Origin: Letharia columbiana
Lineage: Eukaryota; Ascomycota; Lecanoromycetes; Lecanorales; Parmeliaceae
Length of the DNA stretch: 64,000 nt
Assembly: GCF_014066305.1 (NCBI RefSeq)
Contig: NW_023501087.1
Location: 1 to 64,000, forward strand
Reading direction: 5' to 3'
Shown piece by piece: positions 10,644 through 22,727 of the stretch. Position numbers and translations under genes: made by a program. The notes under the pieces are model-generated. The model was not told where the DNA came from. It searched no databases and saw only the letters and a program-made list of their open reading frames with translations. Numbering within the stretch: position 1 is the first letter of the stretch; each line of letters begins with the position of its first letter.

Positions 10644-10665
10644 TTGATTGATTGATTGATTGATT
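10644..10665 (-). repeat. (AATC)n tail, probable 3' end of the LINE
   Basis: Five or so GATT units on the plus strand, which read AATC on the minus strand. They mark exactly the border between normal and RIPped sequence. Short tandem tails are typical 3' ends of Tad1-like LINEs, and the LINE here is read from the minus strand. Confidence 0.5.
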
Positions 10666-13579
10666 ACATCATACTACCCTGAAGTCTTACCCTAGTAGCC
10701 GACTATGCGAGTTACGTAATCTATCTAATCCTTTCGGCCAATCATATAATCTTAAATAAATAAGACTATATAAGTTATCGTTATAATTCTATATCTTACT
10801 ATCCTTAATTCTTAAAAAGAGGTATATTCTATATCGCTAAGACCCTTTTATCTTAATCGTATTCTTCTTTTTAACCGCCTACTCTAGTAAATTCTTATTA
10901 TTAATCTTTATTAAGGGCTTAATATTATTTAATAAGTTTAATACTTCTTATAAAGTCCGTCGTTATAGAGGCGTAGTGTAACTTTATTAGCATATTCTTA
11001 TAAGTAATAACCCTCTCTTTTATCTTCCTTCTTTCTTTAGCTTATTATATTCCTCGCTTCTTATTAAATAATCTATATTTATAAAGAATATATTAAGTCG
11101 TCTACTTCGCTTTATACTTATATTCTTTATTCTCTATATTCGATATCTATCGATTATAAAGAAAGGCCTTAAGACCTATTTTCTTAATTCTTATTTACGT
11201 TATTAGCGATATCTTAGCGCGCTTAACTCTTAAATATAAAAGTTATATTTATTTTAACGATGTTAATTAGATTCTTCTAAGAATACCACCTCGCTTCTTA
11301 TTAATCTATTCGATAATTTATTATTCTATTACGTAATCTCTAATAGCTATCTTAATTATTAATATTATTCTTATTTATATAATTAATAATTAAGCTATTT
11401 TATTAATATTTACCTCTACTCTTTTATTATAAATTACTCGCTCTCGCTAATTAGTAATCTTCTTCGTCTCTCTATTTATCTATTTATTATTATCGATATT
11501 AATATATATCGAAATCTAATATAATTCTATTACTATCTCGAGATATCTTAGCGAATTAATAATCTATACTACTTATATTATATAGATCTATCTTAAATAC
11601 TTACTCGAGTCTTCGATAGTTTAAATTAATACTTAATTATTCGTATTTACTATAATTTTACTAAGTTATAACCTTATTTAATATATAACTATTATAATTA
11701 AAGCTTAAAGAATATTATATAATTTCGTTAAGTATATTATATATTAGTCGCTTAAGTCTAAATAGATATTAAAAGTAGAATTAATATCTAATAATATAGC
11801 TAAAACTCTCATCTTTTTATTAATCTCGCTATTGTCTATATATATTATTATATAACTTTTATTAATCGATCTTTTAATTAATTCTTTAGCGGCTTTTTTA
11901 GTCTTATAAATTATTATTTTAAAAGACTCTTAATTAAAAGCGACGCTAAAAGAGCGTAATTTCTTAATCTTATTAATATCGCTATATTATTCTTTAAATC
12001 TATTAATATATCGCTTTAGTAAACTTAATTTCCTATTCTTTTTAGATTTTCTTTTAAACTTTTATTACTCGAATTATAACTTAATAATCTCGCTATATAT
12101 TAAACTAGTAGCGATTTATAAAATAGCTTTCGAGATAATCTTATCTAGCTATTATTTAACTAATAGAAAATACGCTTTTATATCGAATACTAAAATAAAT
12201 ATAGCCTTAAATACTTTAATTATCTTTCTCTCTATCTAAGATTAAATCCTTTATAACGATAAGAGATAAGTTTTATTATAATTAATAATATCTTCGGGCT
12301 AATATTATATTAAGTAGTAATACGTTATTTATAGAATAATTATCATCTAATAGAGCTATCTTATACTCTTATAATTATTATCTTATATTAATTTAATAAT
12401 TCTCGCTAATATATTAATACTTTTAATAGTTTTAGATTAAATCTTCTTATTATAATAACTTTATAGAAGTTTAAAATTAAAATTTCGACTTCTAGATAGC
12501 GAATAAAGCGTCTCGCCTTAATATATTATCTCTTATTAAATTATAGAAAATAATCTAAGCTAAATCTCTATTTTCTATTAAAATATAGTAATTAATATTT
12601 ATTAAGATTAAACTTCAATTTATATCGTAACGCCTACTTTATATAAACTTCGTTATAGATTTTATAAAAAGCGTTATAATTTTCCTCGATAGAGTCTTCT
12701 ATTATTAAAAGATCTATATCATCTATAAAGTCGATAACTATCGTTTCTAAGTCGACGCGATTATTATATTTATTAATAAGATCTAAATTATAGAAGAGAT
12801 AAAGTATAAGCGATAACGATAATTCTTAAGAAATTTTAATTACTATAGAAGTCTTTAATATAAAGTATTCGCTTATTTTTAATATTATTATTCTATTAAA
12901 TAAGAACGATTCTATCTAATTAACTACTCTTATATTAATTTTTCGCTTTCGAAGATTATAAAGTAGTCGAGAATAAGAGACTTTATTATATATATCTAAA
13001 ATGTCTAGTAATAATATCGTAATTACTTTATTAGAGTTTTAGATCTAATATATTCTTTCTAGAAGATAGTAAATATTATATTTATATAATCGCAATCTAC
13101 GGCCTCTTATATATATAACTAGTAGAAGTCTATATATTTTCGCAAGATATACTATTCTTCTAGTAAGAATAAATTTTATTACCTTTTCTATAATATTAAG
13201 TAAAGCTATTAATCGATATCCTTTAAAAATCGAATAGTTCTTATTCGACTTTAGAAGAATAATTATTATTAATATTCTAAAGTACTCTAAGTAGTAGTTA
13301 TTTATTATATATATATTAAATATTCTATATAGATAAGAAAGTAACGACTTTAGAATCTTTTTAAGAATTAGATTAAGAATCGCGTTTTTCTCTAAGGCTC
13401 TCTTCAACGATACTTACGTTATAGCCTTTCTTATCTTATTTATAATAATTATACTTATTAGATAGACTTATAAATACGCTATATCGACGTTAATATTATT
13501 TAACTTTATCTATATCGATAATAAAAAGAACGTTCTTATAAGAAGATCTATCTTCGAGTCTAATTCGTTATATTCTTAT

Positions 13580-15150
13580 ACTAATCGAAAAGATATAGTT
13601 ACTGGCCGGAAAGGTATGGTATGGTATGGGATATTGACCTGCCATACCATACTCTGGCATGGTACGGGTTATTGAGATTTGCATGATCCCATACCTGGTA
13701 TGGTATGGGATCTTGGCGGTATATCCCACGGTATGGTATATCTGTGGTATCATACCATGGAATGGTATATGTATGGGATATCCCGACTGGGATTTCTATA
13801 TTTAGAAGTATAAGTAGCTATTCTGATCATCATTCTGGCCAACCATGGCTCCCTATCATCTACCTGACTGCCACTACCATGACTCCACTACCATGCCTAC
13901 CATCGAAATATGGCCCCCGCGCATCCCAGCCACCATGTTTTCCAGCTACCTAATTTTGTACTATATTTAGAACCTGGCCCCGGAGAGGTTCTGGAGAATT
14001 GATCGTCCGTTCTACACATCACATACCTGACATTCTAACAGCTACCACTACCATGGCTATCACTATCATGGCTATCACTATTTATTATTAAAATAGCCTA
14101 CTATCATATGGTAGCCATGTAGTGGTGTTTGGGGCGGCCATTGGTAGGGGCGGCCATGGTAGGGGCGGCCAGTAAGGGGCAGCCATGGTAGTGGCAGTCA
14201 TGGTAGATGATAGTGGTAGCTATGATACCGTGGGATATACCGCCAAGATCCCGAACCCATACCAGAAAAATGGTATGGTATCCGACCCTACCCATACCAT
14301 ACCCGGGTATGGTGTGGTATCACTTGGTATGGAATATCCCATGGGATATACCATACCTTTCCGGCCAGTAGATATAGTATATCTTATAAAATATTTCATA
14401 TTAAGTAATATTATACTATACTCGAGTATAGTATAAGTAGGGTCGAATATTATACTATTTTTCTAATATAGATTCGAGATCTTAACGGGATATTCTACGG
14501 TATAATATATCTATAGAATCATATCATGATATGAAATATATATGAGATATTCTAGTTGAGATTTCTATATTTAGAAGTATAAGTAGCTATTCTAGTTATT
14601 ATTCTAGTTAATTATAGCTATTACTATTATAACTATTACTATTATAGCTACTACTTACTATTATAACTATTACTTACTATTATAGCTATTACTATCGTAG
14701 CTATTACTACTATAGCTACTATATAATAATAGACTATTTTAATAATAAATAGTAGTAGCTATAATAGTAGTAGCTATAATAGAGTTATAATAGTAATAGT
14801 TATAATAGATAGATATAATAGTAGTAGTTATAATAGTAGTAGCTATAATAGTAGTAACTATAATAGTAATAGTTATAGTAATAATAGTTATAATAGTAGT
14901 AGCTATAATTAACTAGAATAATAACTAGAATAGCTACTTATACTTCTAAATATAGAAATCCCAGTTAAGATATCTTATATATATTTCATATTATAATATA
15001 ATATTACAGATATATTATACCGTAGAATATCTCGTTAAGATTTCATATTATATTAGATATGAAATTATATAAATCTTAATAACTTATACTATACTAGAGT
15101 ATAATATAATAGATTAATATTCTATACCATATCATACCTTTCCGACTAGT
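13580..15150. mobile_element. MITE copy B (Mutator-like), RIPped, split by copy A
   Basis: The left end ACTAATCGAAAAG (13580) and right end CTTTTCCGACTAGT-like sequence (to 15150) are inverted repeats. They are flanked by an exact 10-bp duplication, ATATTCTTAT (13570-13579 and 15151-15160). Without copy A and its duplicated site the element is about 792 bp. The interior consists of imperfect TAGCTA/ATAATAGTAGTAGCTATA repeats and has no coding capacity. A 9-11 bp duplication plus long inverted ends is the hallmark of Mutator-like elements. Confidence 0.85.
13601..14369. mobile_element. MITE copy A (Mutator-like), intact composition, nested in B
   Basis: 769 bp bounded by ACTGGCCGGAAAGGTATGGT and its inverted copy (22 bp match). 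It is flanked by AGATATAGTT (13591-13600) and AGATATAGTA (14370-14379), a 10-bp duplication with one mismatch. It lies inside the left end of copy B. Unlike its surroundings it keeps CCATGG, GGCCG and other C/G-rich words, so it was not RIPped. It shares 'TTTCTATATTTAGAAGTATAAGTAGCTATTCT'-type interior sequence with B and C. It has no open frame of note. The mobilising transposase must lie elsewhere in the genome. Confidence 0.88.
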
Positions 15151-16384
15151 ATATTCTTATTTATCTTTATTAAATAGTAAAGAGAGATACATCTATATTA
15201 TAAGTTATTTTCTAATTTACTTAGTCTTTTTCTATATTATTTATAATAACTTATACGCTTTTACTATAAACTCTCTAAACGCCTTTCTAATAGTTCTCTT
15301 AATTAGATTATTTTTAAAGTTCTTAATAACTTTATACTTATTCTATACTTTCTTTAAAAATATTATTCTCTAGCTTCTTTTTAGTAATTTATAACGCTTT
15401 TATACTTTCTTATATTCTAATATAAATTTCAATCTAAATTATAGCGATAATCTAATAATCGAAGTAAACTTCTTTATAGCCGCTTAAATAGAGTTAATAA
15501 TAATTACTATTTAATAATCGATACTATCGTTAATAAGATTTTTATTATTTCTCGAGGAATTAACTAGATACTCTTTCGATACTATAGCTCTAGCGAATAT
15601 CTCTCTTAAAACCTCGATATCTAGTTTATTAAAGTTTCGGCGTATTATTAATACTAACTCTATTACGATTAGCTTAAACTTTATAAAAATTAGAAGATAG
15701 TTAAATTCGCTTTTAAAATTATTTTTAATATTATAATTAATAATATTTACTATTAGTATTAAAGTAGCGAATAATAGATCTATTATTATTTAATAGTTTT
15801 TTTTATATATTATTATTTCTACTAATAATACTTATTTTATAGCGAATTCTTTCGCTATAAGTATTAGTTCTTCTACTCTCTTATTAATATAAGTATTTAA
15901 TTCCCTTTATATCGTATAATAAAGATTAAAGTCGCTTAATATAATCTATTCGTTATTCTTAGACTTTATAAGCGTCTTATATAATTTATTAAGTTCGTCT
16001 ATTTATTAGTCGTCGAGATTATAGATATTATATATATATATATTTCTATTATTTTTAAACTTAATATTAAGAGTATAGAGGTTCGATAAGTAATATAATA
16101 AGTATTATTACTTTAATAATATTCTCTTATTAATATAGAAATATACTCGTATATTATTATAGTAGAGATAGATTAAGTTAAATCTATCCTTTAGAGAATA
16201 ATATAATATATTTATATAAGTAAAGGCCTATAAATTAAATTCATGAAGTTGAATTTTTCATTTTTCTAAGTTAAATAGAGTTGGATTTTTCTAAGTTAAA
16301 TGAAATTTTAGCCCTAGCCCTAAGTCAAATCGAACTCTAATCGCTTGCTGTGCGTTTTTAACCTACTTCTACTACTATAAAATT

Positions 16385-17560
16385 AATTTAATCTATATAA
16401 TATATAGGCATATATGTGCGGAGAGAGGCGCGCTAAGGTTTAATTAGAAAGGTGTATTAAGTATAAAGGATTGATCCGTAATAATTACCCAAAAAATAGA
16501 GAAAGGCCATATTCTTATGGCAAGAAGTATCGAAATACCGGAAAGAAATGGAGACAACGTGCTAATTAGTGGTGTGAATCTCACAATATCTTCTGCCGCA
16601 GTGAAATTTTCGAATAATGAAATAGCTGTAGACATCGGATGGTCTCAATTCGTTCAAATATGCATTGGAGAGCATATGACGTGGGATCTTGGAGAGCTGA
16701 GCCGTGTTCTTGGTGCTGGGGGCCTTGTTGCCGCTTGGTTTCTCCGCAGTGTTCTCCATAGTGTTCTCCGCAGTATTTTCCGCATTTGCCTGTTGTAGTT
16801 CCTTCTCTTACTCCTTAATGTAGTGGGGATGACAGGCTAAGTTGCAGTGGTGTTCTCCGCTTGCTAAGTGATAATTTGATATGGAACCCGTGGAGAGTAT
16901 ATAATGTGGGATCTTGGAGAGCTGAGCCGTGTTCTTGGTGCTAGGGGCCTTATTACCGCTTGATTTCTCCGCAGTATTCTCCATAGTGTTCTCCGCAGTG
17001 TTCTCCGCATTTGCCTATTGTAATTCCTCCTCTTACTCCTTAATATAGTAAGGATAATAGACTAAATTACAGTGGTATTCTCCACTTACTAAGTAATAAT
17101 TTGATGTGGAATCGTAGAGAGCATATAACGTGGGATCTTGAAGAGCTAAGCCGTGTTCTTAGTACTGAAGGCCTTATTACCGCTTGATTTCTCCGCAGTA
17201 TTCTCTATAGTATTCTCCGTAGTATTCTCCGCATTTATTTATTATAGTTTCTTCTCTTACTTCTTCTCTTATAGAGTATTAGATTAAGTAACTAGCTAAG
17301 TAGCTAATTAAGTAAATAACTAATATAACGTAAGATCTTAAAGAGCTAAGCTATATTCTTAACGATAGTAGTCTTATTACCGCTTAGTTTCTTCGTAATA
17401 TTCTTTATATTTACCTATTATAGTTTCTTCTCTTACTTCTTCTCTTATAGAGTATTAGATTAAATAGCTAGTTAAATAGCTAATTAAGTAGATAATTAAG
17501 TAACTAACTAATAATCTAACTAAGTAAATTATTAAATTAATAGAGTAAATAGTATTAACT
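16385..17560 (-). mobile_element. Degraded relative of the BIR-carrying LTR element
   Basis: 16388-16440 aligns with the LTR at 61.6 kb (shared 'GCAGATATGTGCGG'-like and 'CTACGCTA'-like words). 16520-16620 aligns with 61735-61860. 16671-16800 aligns with 62095-62215 (shared GTGGGATCTTGGAGAGCTGA). On the minus strand, 16759-16562 still encodes 'MENTAEKPSGNKAPSTKNTAQLSKIPRHML', matching the C-terminal part of the BIR ORF. The 'GTGGGATCTTGGAGAG' segment recurs at about 16680, 16906, 17130 and 17330, a tandem unit of roughly 225 bp, and AT content rises from unit to unit. I do not see the BIR domain itself in this copy. Confidence 0.7.
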
Positions 17561-17830
17561 AAGTAGCTAGTCGAGTATCGCTAGCTTAAGAGAAGTATAT
17601 AAAAGAGAACGATAGCTATAAATTCGTTTAGACTCTTTTTAAGAGTCTTTTAACGCGTTTATAAGTAGGTAGACGCGTCTTAAAAGATAGTATCGCTAAG
17701 TTAAAAGATATTATCGCTGACTTAGAAGGAGTATATAGAAGAGGATATATTCGTTCGAGCTCTTTTTAAAGATCTTTTAACGTATTTATAAGTAGTAGTA
17801 AATAGCTATTAAACTCGCTTACGGCCTCGA
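17560..17830. repeat. RIPped ~120-bp tandem duplication
   Basis: Two similar units: 'AGAAGTATATAAAAGAG...TCTTTTAACGCGTTTATAAGTAGGTA' and 'GGAGTATATAGAAGAGG...TCTTTTAACGTATTTATAAGTAGTAG'. They are diverged by C-to-T/G-to-A changes and non-coding. Confidence 0.45.
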
Positions 17831-17884
17831 TTACTAGTAATAGCGAATTCGTCGAGAGATAATCTAGAGGCGTTAGTAGAGGCT

Positions 17885-18675
17885 ACTAGTCGAAAAGATA
17901 TAATATATTCTATAGAATATTTCATATTAAGTAATACTATATCGTACTCGAATATAATATAAGTAGAGTCGAATATCATTTCATTTTTCTAATATGAATT
18001 CGAAATCTTAGCGAGATATTTTACGATATAGTATATCTATGAGATTATATTATAATATAAAATATATATAAGATATCTCGACTAAGATTTCTATATTTAG
18101 AAGTATAAGTAGCTATTCTAGTTATTATTCTAGTTAATTATAGCTACTACTATTATAGCTACTACTATTATAGCTATTACTATTATAGCTATTACTATTA
18201 TAACTATTACTTATTATTATAGCTATTACTATTATAGCTACTATATAATAGTAAACTATTTTAATAATAAATAGTAATAGCTATAATAGTAATAGCTATA
18301 ATAGAGTTATAATAGTAATAGATATAATAATAATAAATATAATAGTAATAGCTATAATAGTAATAGCTATAATAATAGTAATTATAATAATAATAGCTAT
18401 AGTAGTAATAGCTATAGTAGTAATAGCTATAATTAACTAGAATAATAATTAGAATAACTACTTATACTTTTAAAATATAGAAATCTTAGTCGAATTATTT
18501 TATATATATCTTATATTATAATATAATATTATAAATATATTATATCGTAGAATATCTCGCTAAGATTCTATACTATATTAGATATGAAATTATATAAATC
18601 TTAATAATCTATACTATATTAGAGTATAATATAATAGATTAATATTCTATATTATATTATATCTTTTCGACTAGT
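17885..18675. mobile_element. MITE copy C (Mutator-like), RIPped
   Basis: 791 bp with ends ACTAGTCGAAAAG and CTTTTCGACTAGT. It is flanked by AGTAGAGGCT (17875-17884) and AATAGAGACT (18676-18685). These two 10-mers differ only by two G-to-A changes, which RIP would produce. The interior is collinear with copy B (TAGCTATTACTATTATAG-type repeats). Confidence 0.85.
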
Positions 18676-18685
18676 AATAGAGACT

Positions 18686-21180
18686 CTAAGAACGAGTAAA
18701 AGAAATATATATGCCTAAAGCGTTTAGTAACGTTTCCGCGAGGGGTATCGAGGATAATTATATTCATATTAGTAAATTAATAGAATTAATAGAATGATGA
18801 AAGAAAGAAGAATAATTATATAAATAGGTGGAAGGATTATTATCCGATCTCGAACGCGTCTGGTATAGCTATTATAACTATTATATTTAAATATTTATTT
18901 AACTTATTAATAGTAGGCTAAACTTTATTATTTTTACAACGTTAGAAAGCGCACACTGAGCTCTATAATTTACGAAATTATAAAGAAATAGCATTCGTAG
19001 AGACTAGTTATTTTAGAGTGTAAAACTTCTATATATAAATTTTTAATAAGAGAGCTCGAGAGGGCTAGCGGGCTAACTTAGATAGTCTAGTTAAAAGACG
19101 TAATAATCTCGAATTTATAATTAACTATATATATAAATTCAAGGTTTTCTAGTTTAGCTCTACCTTATTCTATTATATATATTAATTAATATTTCTTTAA
19201 AGCTTCTAAATTACTACTATATTAATATTATAGATCTTTTTATTATCGAAGAGTTCTACTATAACTATTTTAGATTTTCTTATATTATATTATAGTATTA
19301 ATAACTAACTAAGATATACTATTATTTCTCGATATTATTATTAATATTACTTACTCGCTTCGTCTAGTCTATAGAGTCTATATCTTCTTTCTAAGTATTC
19401 TTCTTTTCTTAATCGTTAATAGATCGTCATCGAATATATCTCTTTTTATTCTTATTAACGAGAATCGTAATTCTCTTATTACTACTCTTTTAACTTAGAG
19501 ACTATCTAGCGTCCTCGAAGTTATTAATTTCCCTTATCGCTATATTATTCTTATATCGTTTAACTTCGTCTACTACTTTAAAGAGCGATTTATTTCTAGA
19601 TAAGACCCTTATTAATAATATAGAAGTATATCTTCTTTTACTCGACTAGAGATTTAATATAATAGTTCTTTCGAGATTTAATCCTCTAATTCCTTTTCTA
19701 TTAATTATTCTATCTCTATCTACTAGCCTATCGCGCGTAAATATTAACCTTAAAAAAAATTCCTTATTTCGCCTACGATTAAACGTATTCTAAAAGTAAT
19801 TACTTAATTAATCGCTTATTTAATAGCTAGTCGATATCTTCTTCGTTATTATAAATCGTAAAGAAGTTTATTATCTCGCTATTCTTATTCTCGCTATCTC
19901 CCTCTTCTTTACTATATATATCTTATTTTAAGCCTTATATAATCCCTCGTAAACTGGGTATTTACGAGTATCGGCCTATATAATCTTTATAATAATACTT
20001 CTCTAAGTATTTTCTATATACTAAGTAATTCTTTTTAGAATATATAATCGATAGATAATCGTATTTCTAATATACGAAGTATTACTTCAATCTATACTAC
20101 TTATTATAGACGTAATAGCTATATAATTTCTAAACCAATAACTAGATCTTCTTCTAGTACTTTATTTTCTTTCTCTAGAGATATTAATTCGATAATTAAT
20201 AAACTCTTATTATAACTCTCTTTATTCGCGCCGAACTAGTCTAGCTATATTATATCGAGGCTTAGCGTATTAACGTTCTTATTCTAAATTCTTTTAATTA
20301 TTATAGTTATATCTTTAATATCGAATATATTAATCCTTACTTTATAGAGTAAAAGACTATATATTTTAATAATTACTCTCGCGCTATTATTTATCTTTAA
20401 AGTCTAATCCTTACTTTTTCTTAATTTATTCGCCTTCTTCTTATTTATAATTATAATATATATATCGCTACTCGCTAGCCTTCTAGTCGTTCTAATAGAT
20501 TTTCTTATAATATTTATATTCTTTATATATTTATTAATTATCGTAATTATCTCACTCGATATCTTTCTCTTTAATACTTTACTTATTATCTCATCTTATA
20601 ACTTTATAATAATCTCATTTAACTTATTATATAATACTTAATCTTATTTTAATATTACTAATAATATAATAGAAATTTCTTTAATAGTAGAGAAGAATAT
20701 CGAGAATTAGCTTAGTACGCTAGCGTAGCTAGCTATCGATATATTACTTCTTAAACTAGCTATCTAATACTTAATATATATAATCTTTTTCTTTATATTA
20801 CTATCTCGATTACTTAAATTAATAACTAGTTTATATACTTCGTCTAAGACTATCTAGATTTTAAATTTATTATTTATTCTTTTTATAAATATTACCGCCT
20901 TAAGAATAATAACTACTTCGTTTATTAATAATTTCTAGCCTTTATTTATTATTTTTAATATAATATTTATCGATAACTTTAATATAAATGCGTACTCCTT
21001 AAAATCGTAGCTATTATAGTTTTATTAAAGCTAGCTAATCTTATTCGATATAGTTATAAGAGTATAGACGTTCCTTAAAGCTAATTAAAGAGGTATTAAT
21101 CTTACTAAGTACTTTAAATATATATATCTACTTTCTATAGCTCAATAATATAGCATAAGCGTTATGCGAAAGTTTCTTTT
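18686..21180. mobile_element. RIPped transposon sequence, possibly the LINE 5' part
   Basis: Heavily AT-converted, stops in all frames. Around 20.0 kb a minus-strand frame reads 'YSKKNYLVYRKYLEKYYYKDY'. If TAT/TAC codons are former TGT/TGC, this could be a zinc-knuckle region of a LINE ORF1, but this is inference. Nothing else identifiable. Confidence 0.35.
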
Positions 21181-21800
21181 TAATATTCGATCTTGCCCAC
21201 CAGAGAGTTCTAGATCACCAATACACATTGGAGCTAAACAACTTTGGGTCTAGCCGCTGCTGTCACTGAAGGCGCTTTCGCTTGCGATTATGTTGCCCAA
21301 AACATCTGCTCGCCACGTGGTCTGATTCGATGCAACCTCCTCGCAATCTCCAGCCAGTCTCTCAGTATCATTCACCGTTCTTCCTTCTACACTCTTCACC
21401 ACGGGCAACAACATCAATGAGGCTTTATCCAGAAGATCCTGAGCTGCTCGATAACACCCAATTCCATATCAGGGAAGCATGTTTCCATAACCCTGTCCCG
21501 TTCGAGAAGAACGGGCTCGTCTTGCGCCATCTGGCGCTTATGAAGAGCTCAATGGGCTTTGTATGGCCGAGGACGCCAGTTCTATATCTCTAGGGACTGT
21601 AGTGGGCAAAAAGGATGACGCCTACCAACGGATGCCCAATTGGAAAGCCTAGGTATCGAAAGAAAGAGTGTGCAGCAGCGTGGACTTGACGAAAGCATCA
21701 TGTATGAATCCTTTGATGTGGAGGCCTATGTACAAAAGAACGATCAGTCTACGCAATCAATCTTATTGCGTTCCTCTCCCCACAACCACGAGAACACACT
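21181..21800. other. intergenic at the right border of the RIP island
   Basis: Base composition returns to normal. A 103-aa plus-strand frame at 21282-21593 and others overlap; I see no family resemblance or promoter layout. Confidence 0.4.
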
Positions 21801-22727
21801 TCATCTCTCCTCCAACATCTTCCCTCCCGTCAGTTCCTCACCAATCTTCTTCATCCTCTCCCTGGTAGTAATCTCATTCCCCTCCGCGCTATCCAACGCT
21901 GTCTGCCTCCCAGTCTTGTTAGCCTTCCCTAACAACTCCTGCACCGTCTCCGGGAATCCCAGATTCCAAATATTTAGTCCCTCACTACTATCGGTCCTGA
22001 ATTGGCTATTATCATCGAACGCCCTGTCAACCACCTCGTCCAGCTGCTTGCCTGTTGTAATGAAATCACCAGCATTGACGTAAAGAGTGTGTAAGGCGTT
22101 TCTCCGGGCCTCTTCCCGCATGGCTGCCATATCGGCGACATTCTGGCTCATGACCGCGAGACGACCGGGGCGCGTGGGATCAGGAAGCGCGCGGTGTTTT
22201 GTTGGCTGTTGAGTTGAGAGGACTGAGGGGTTGGTGAGCCGAACATCTTTGCGTTCAGGGGCGTAAAGACGCTTTTCTCTAATCCTGGTATTTGCGGCAC
22301 TTATTATACTCCTCCTTCGATCAGATTCCTGTCTCCTCTGATGCAGCTCTGCCAACCCTTCCCGAAGATTTCGCCGCCGTAGCTCCGATTGACGGGCTTT
22401 CCAGCTCACGAATTCGTCGTCTGATCTGGTGGTTTTATCTTCAAGGGGTTCGGGGGTGACAGCGGCGAAGTATTCCGGAGAGGCTCTGGGTATCTTCCCC
22501 TCTTTTCGCCGATGGAAAATATCTCTGGGAGGAGGAAGGACGCCTTTCATGCGTACGGGGAAGGGTTGTTTTGGTTGGACGAGGCGTGGGACTTCAATGA
22601 ACTTGGGCGACTCCGGGGGTATTTGAGCACGGGAGGGGGAGGATGTGCTAAAGCCGGGTGATTTGGTGTGGTGGATACATTGCCGTGGTCTGAGGCAGCG
22701 TTGTGTACCCACAGCTCGAGGAGGCAT
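21801..22727 (-). CDS. PET123: Mitochondrial small-subunit ribosomal protein mS26 (PET123 type)
   Basis: Single exon, 308 aa, ATG at 22727. The N-terminus is basic and Ser/Pro-rich and would serve as a mitochondrial presequence. The middle holds 'GVLPPPRDIF', typical of the family, followed by a long Arg/Glu-rich helix ('ELRRRNLREGLAELHQRRQESDRRR'). The C-terminal third, 'TRPGRLAVMSQNVADMAAMREEARRNALHTLYVNAGDFITTGKQLDEVVDRAF', matches the conserved region of fungal Pet123/mS26, with the usual [FY]-I-x-T-x-x-[EQ]-L-[ED]-x-x-[VI] pattern. It is a structural protein of the mitoribosome small subunit. It is divergent from NOG2, with 235 bp between the start codons, so the two probably share a bidirectional promoter. 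Confidence 0.82.
   Translation of the reverse strand: MPPRAVGTQRCLRPRQCIHHTKSPGFSTSSPSRAQIPPESPKFIEVPRLVQPKQPFPVRMKGVLPPPRDIFHRRKEGKIPRASPEYFAAVTPEPLEDKTTRSDDEFVSWKARQSELRRRNLREGLAELHQRRQESDRRRSIISAANTRIREKRLYAPERKDVRLTNPSVLSTQQPTKHRALPDPTRPGRLAVMSQNVADMAAMREEARRNALHTLYVNAGDFITTGKQLDEVVDRAFDDNSQFRTDSSEGLNIWNLGFPETVQELLGKANKTGRQTALDSAEGNEITTRERMKKIGEELTGGKMLEER

Larger units (their letters stand above)
10666..16200 (-). mobile_element. RIP-inactivated Tad1-like LINE, reverse-transcriptase part
   Basis: Two stretches still read as non-LTR reverse transcriptase on the minus strand. At 13045-13407, 'FKGYRLIALLNIIEKVIKFILTRRI' matches the LINE pattern F-K-x-x-R-P-I-S-L-L-N-x-x-G-K-x-x-E-x-x-x-x-R-R. 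At about 12700-12760, 'VIDFIDDIDLL' matches the F-x-D-D-x-x-L-L catalytic box, followed by 'EDSIEENYNAF'. Stops and C-to-T type changes occur throughout, so the element is dead. It is interrupted at 13580-15160 by nested MITEs whose flanks are an exact 10-bp duplication, so the sequences on both sides were once contiguous. Sequence up to about 21.15 kb may be the 5' part (ORF1 and endonuclease), but I could not show this. Confidence 0.65.
10641..21180. repeat. AT-saturated RIP island of nested transposons
   Basis: Sequence changes abruptly to strings of TA, AAT, TTA and CTT with very little CpA or TpG, riddled with stops in all frames. This is the product expected from repeat-induced point mutation (CpA to TpA) in a Pezizomycotina genome. 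Two islets of normal composition remain inside: the MITE copy at 13601-14369 and part of 16300-17000. The island holds a minus-strand LINE, three MITEs and a degraded relative of the retroelement at 61.5 kb, each listed separately. No functional gene seen. Confidence 0.9.

Noticed and set aside
14580..14920. Regular TAGCTA/ATAATAGTAG repeats resembling a CRISPR-like array
   Set aside because: Units are 12-18 bp, imperfect, contiguous without unique spacers and lie inside a eukaryotic MITE. CRISPR does not apply.
16300..16325. TTTTAGCCCTAGCCCTAAG as a telomere-like repeat
   Set aside because: Only two imperfect units of CCCTAG/CCCTAA, no array, and an internal chromosomal context.
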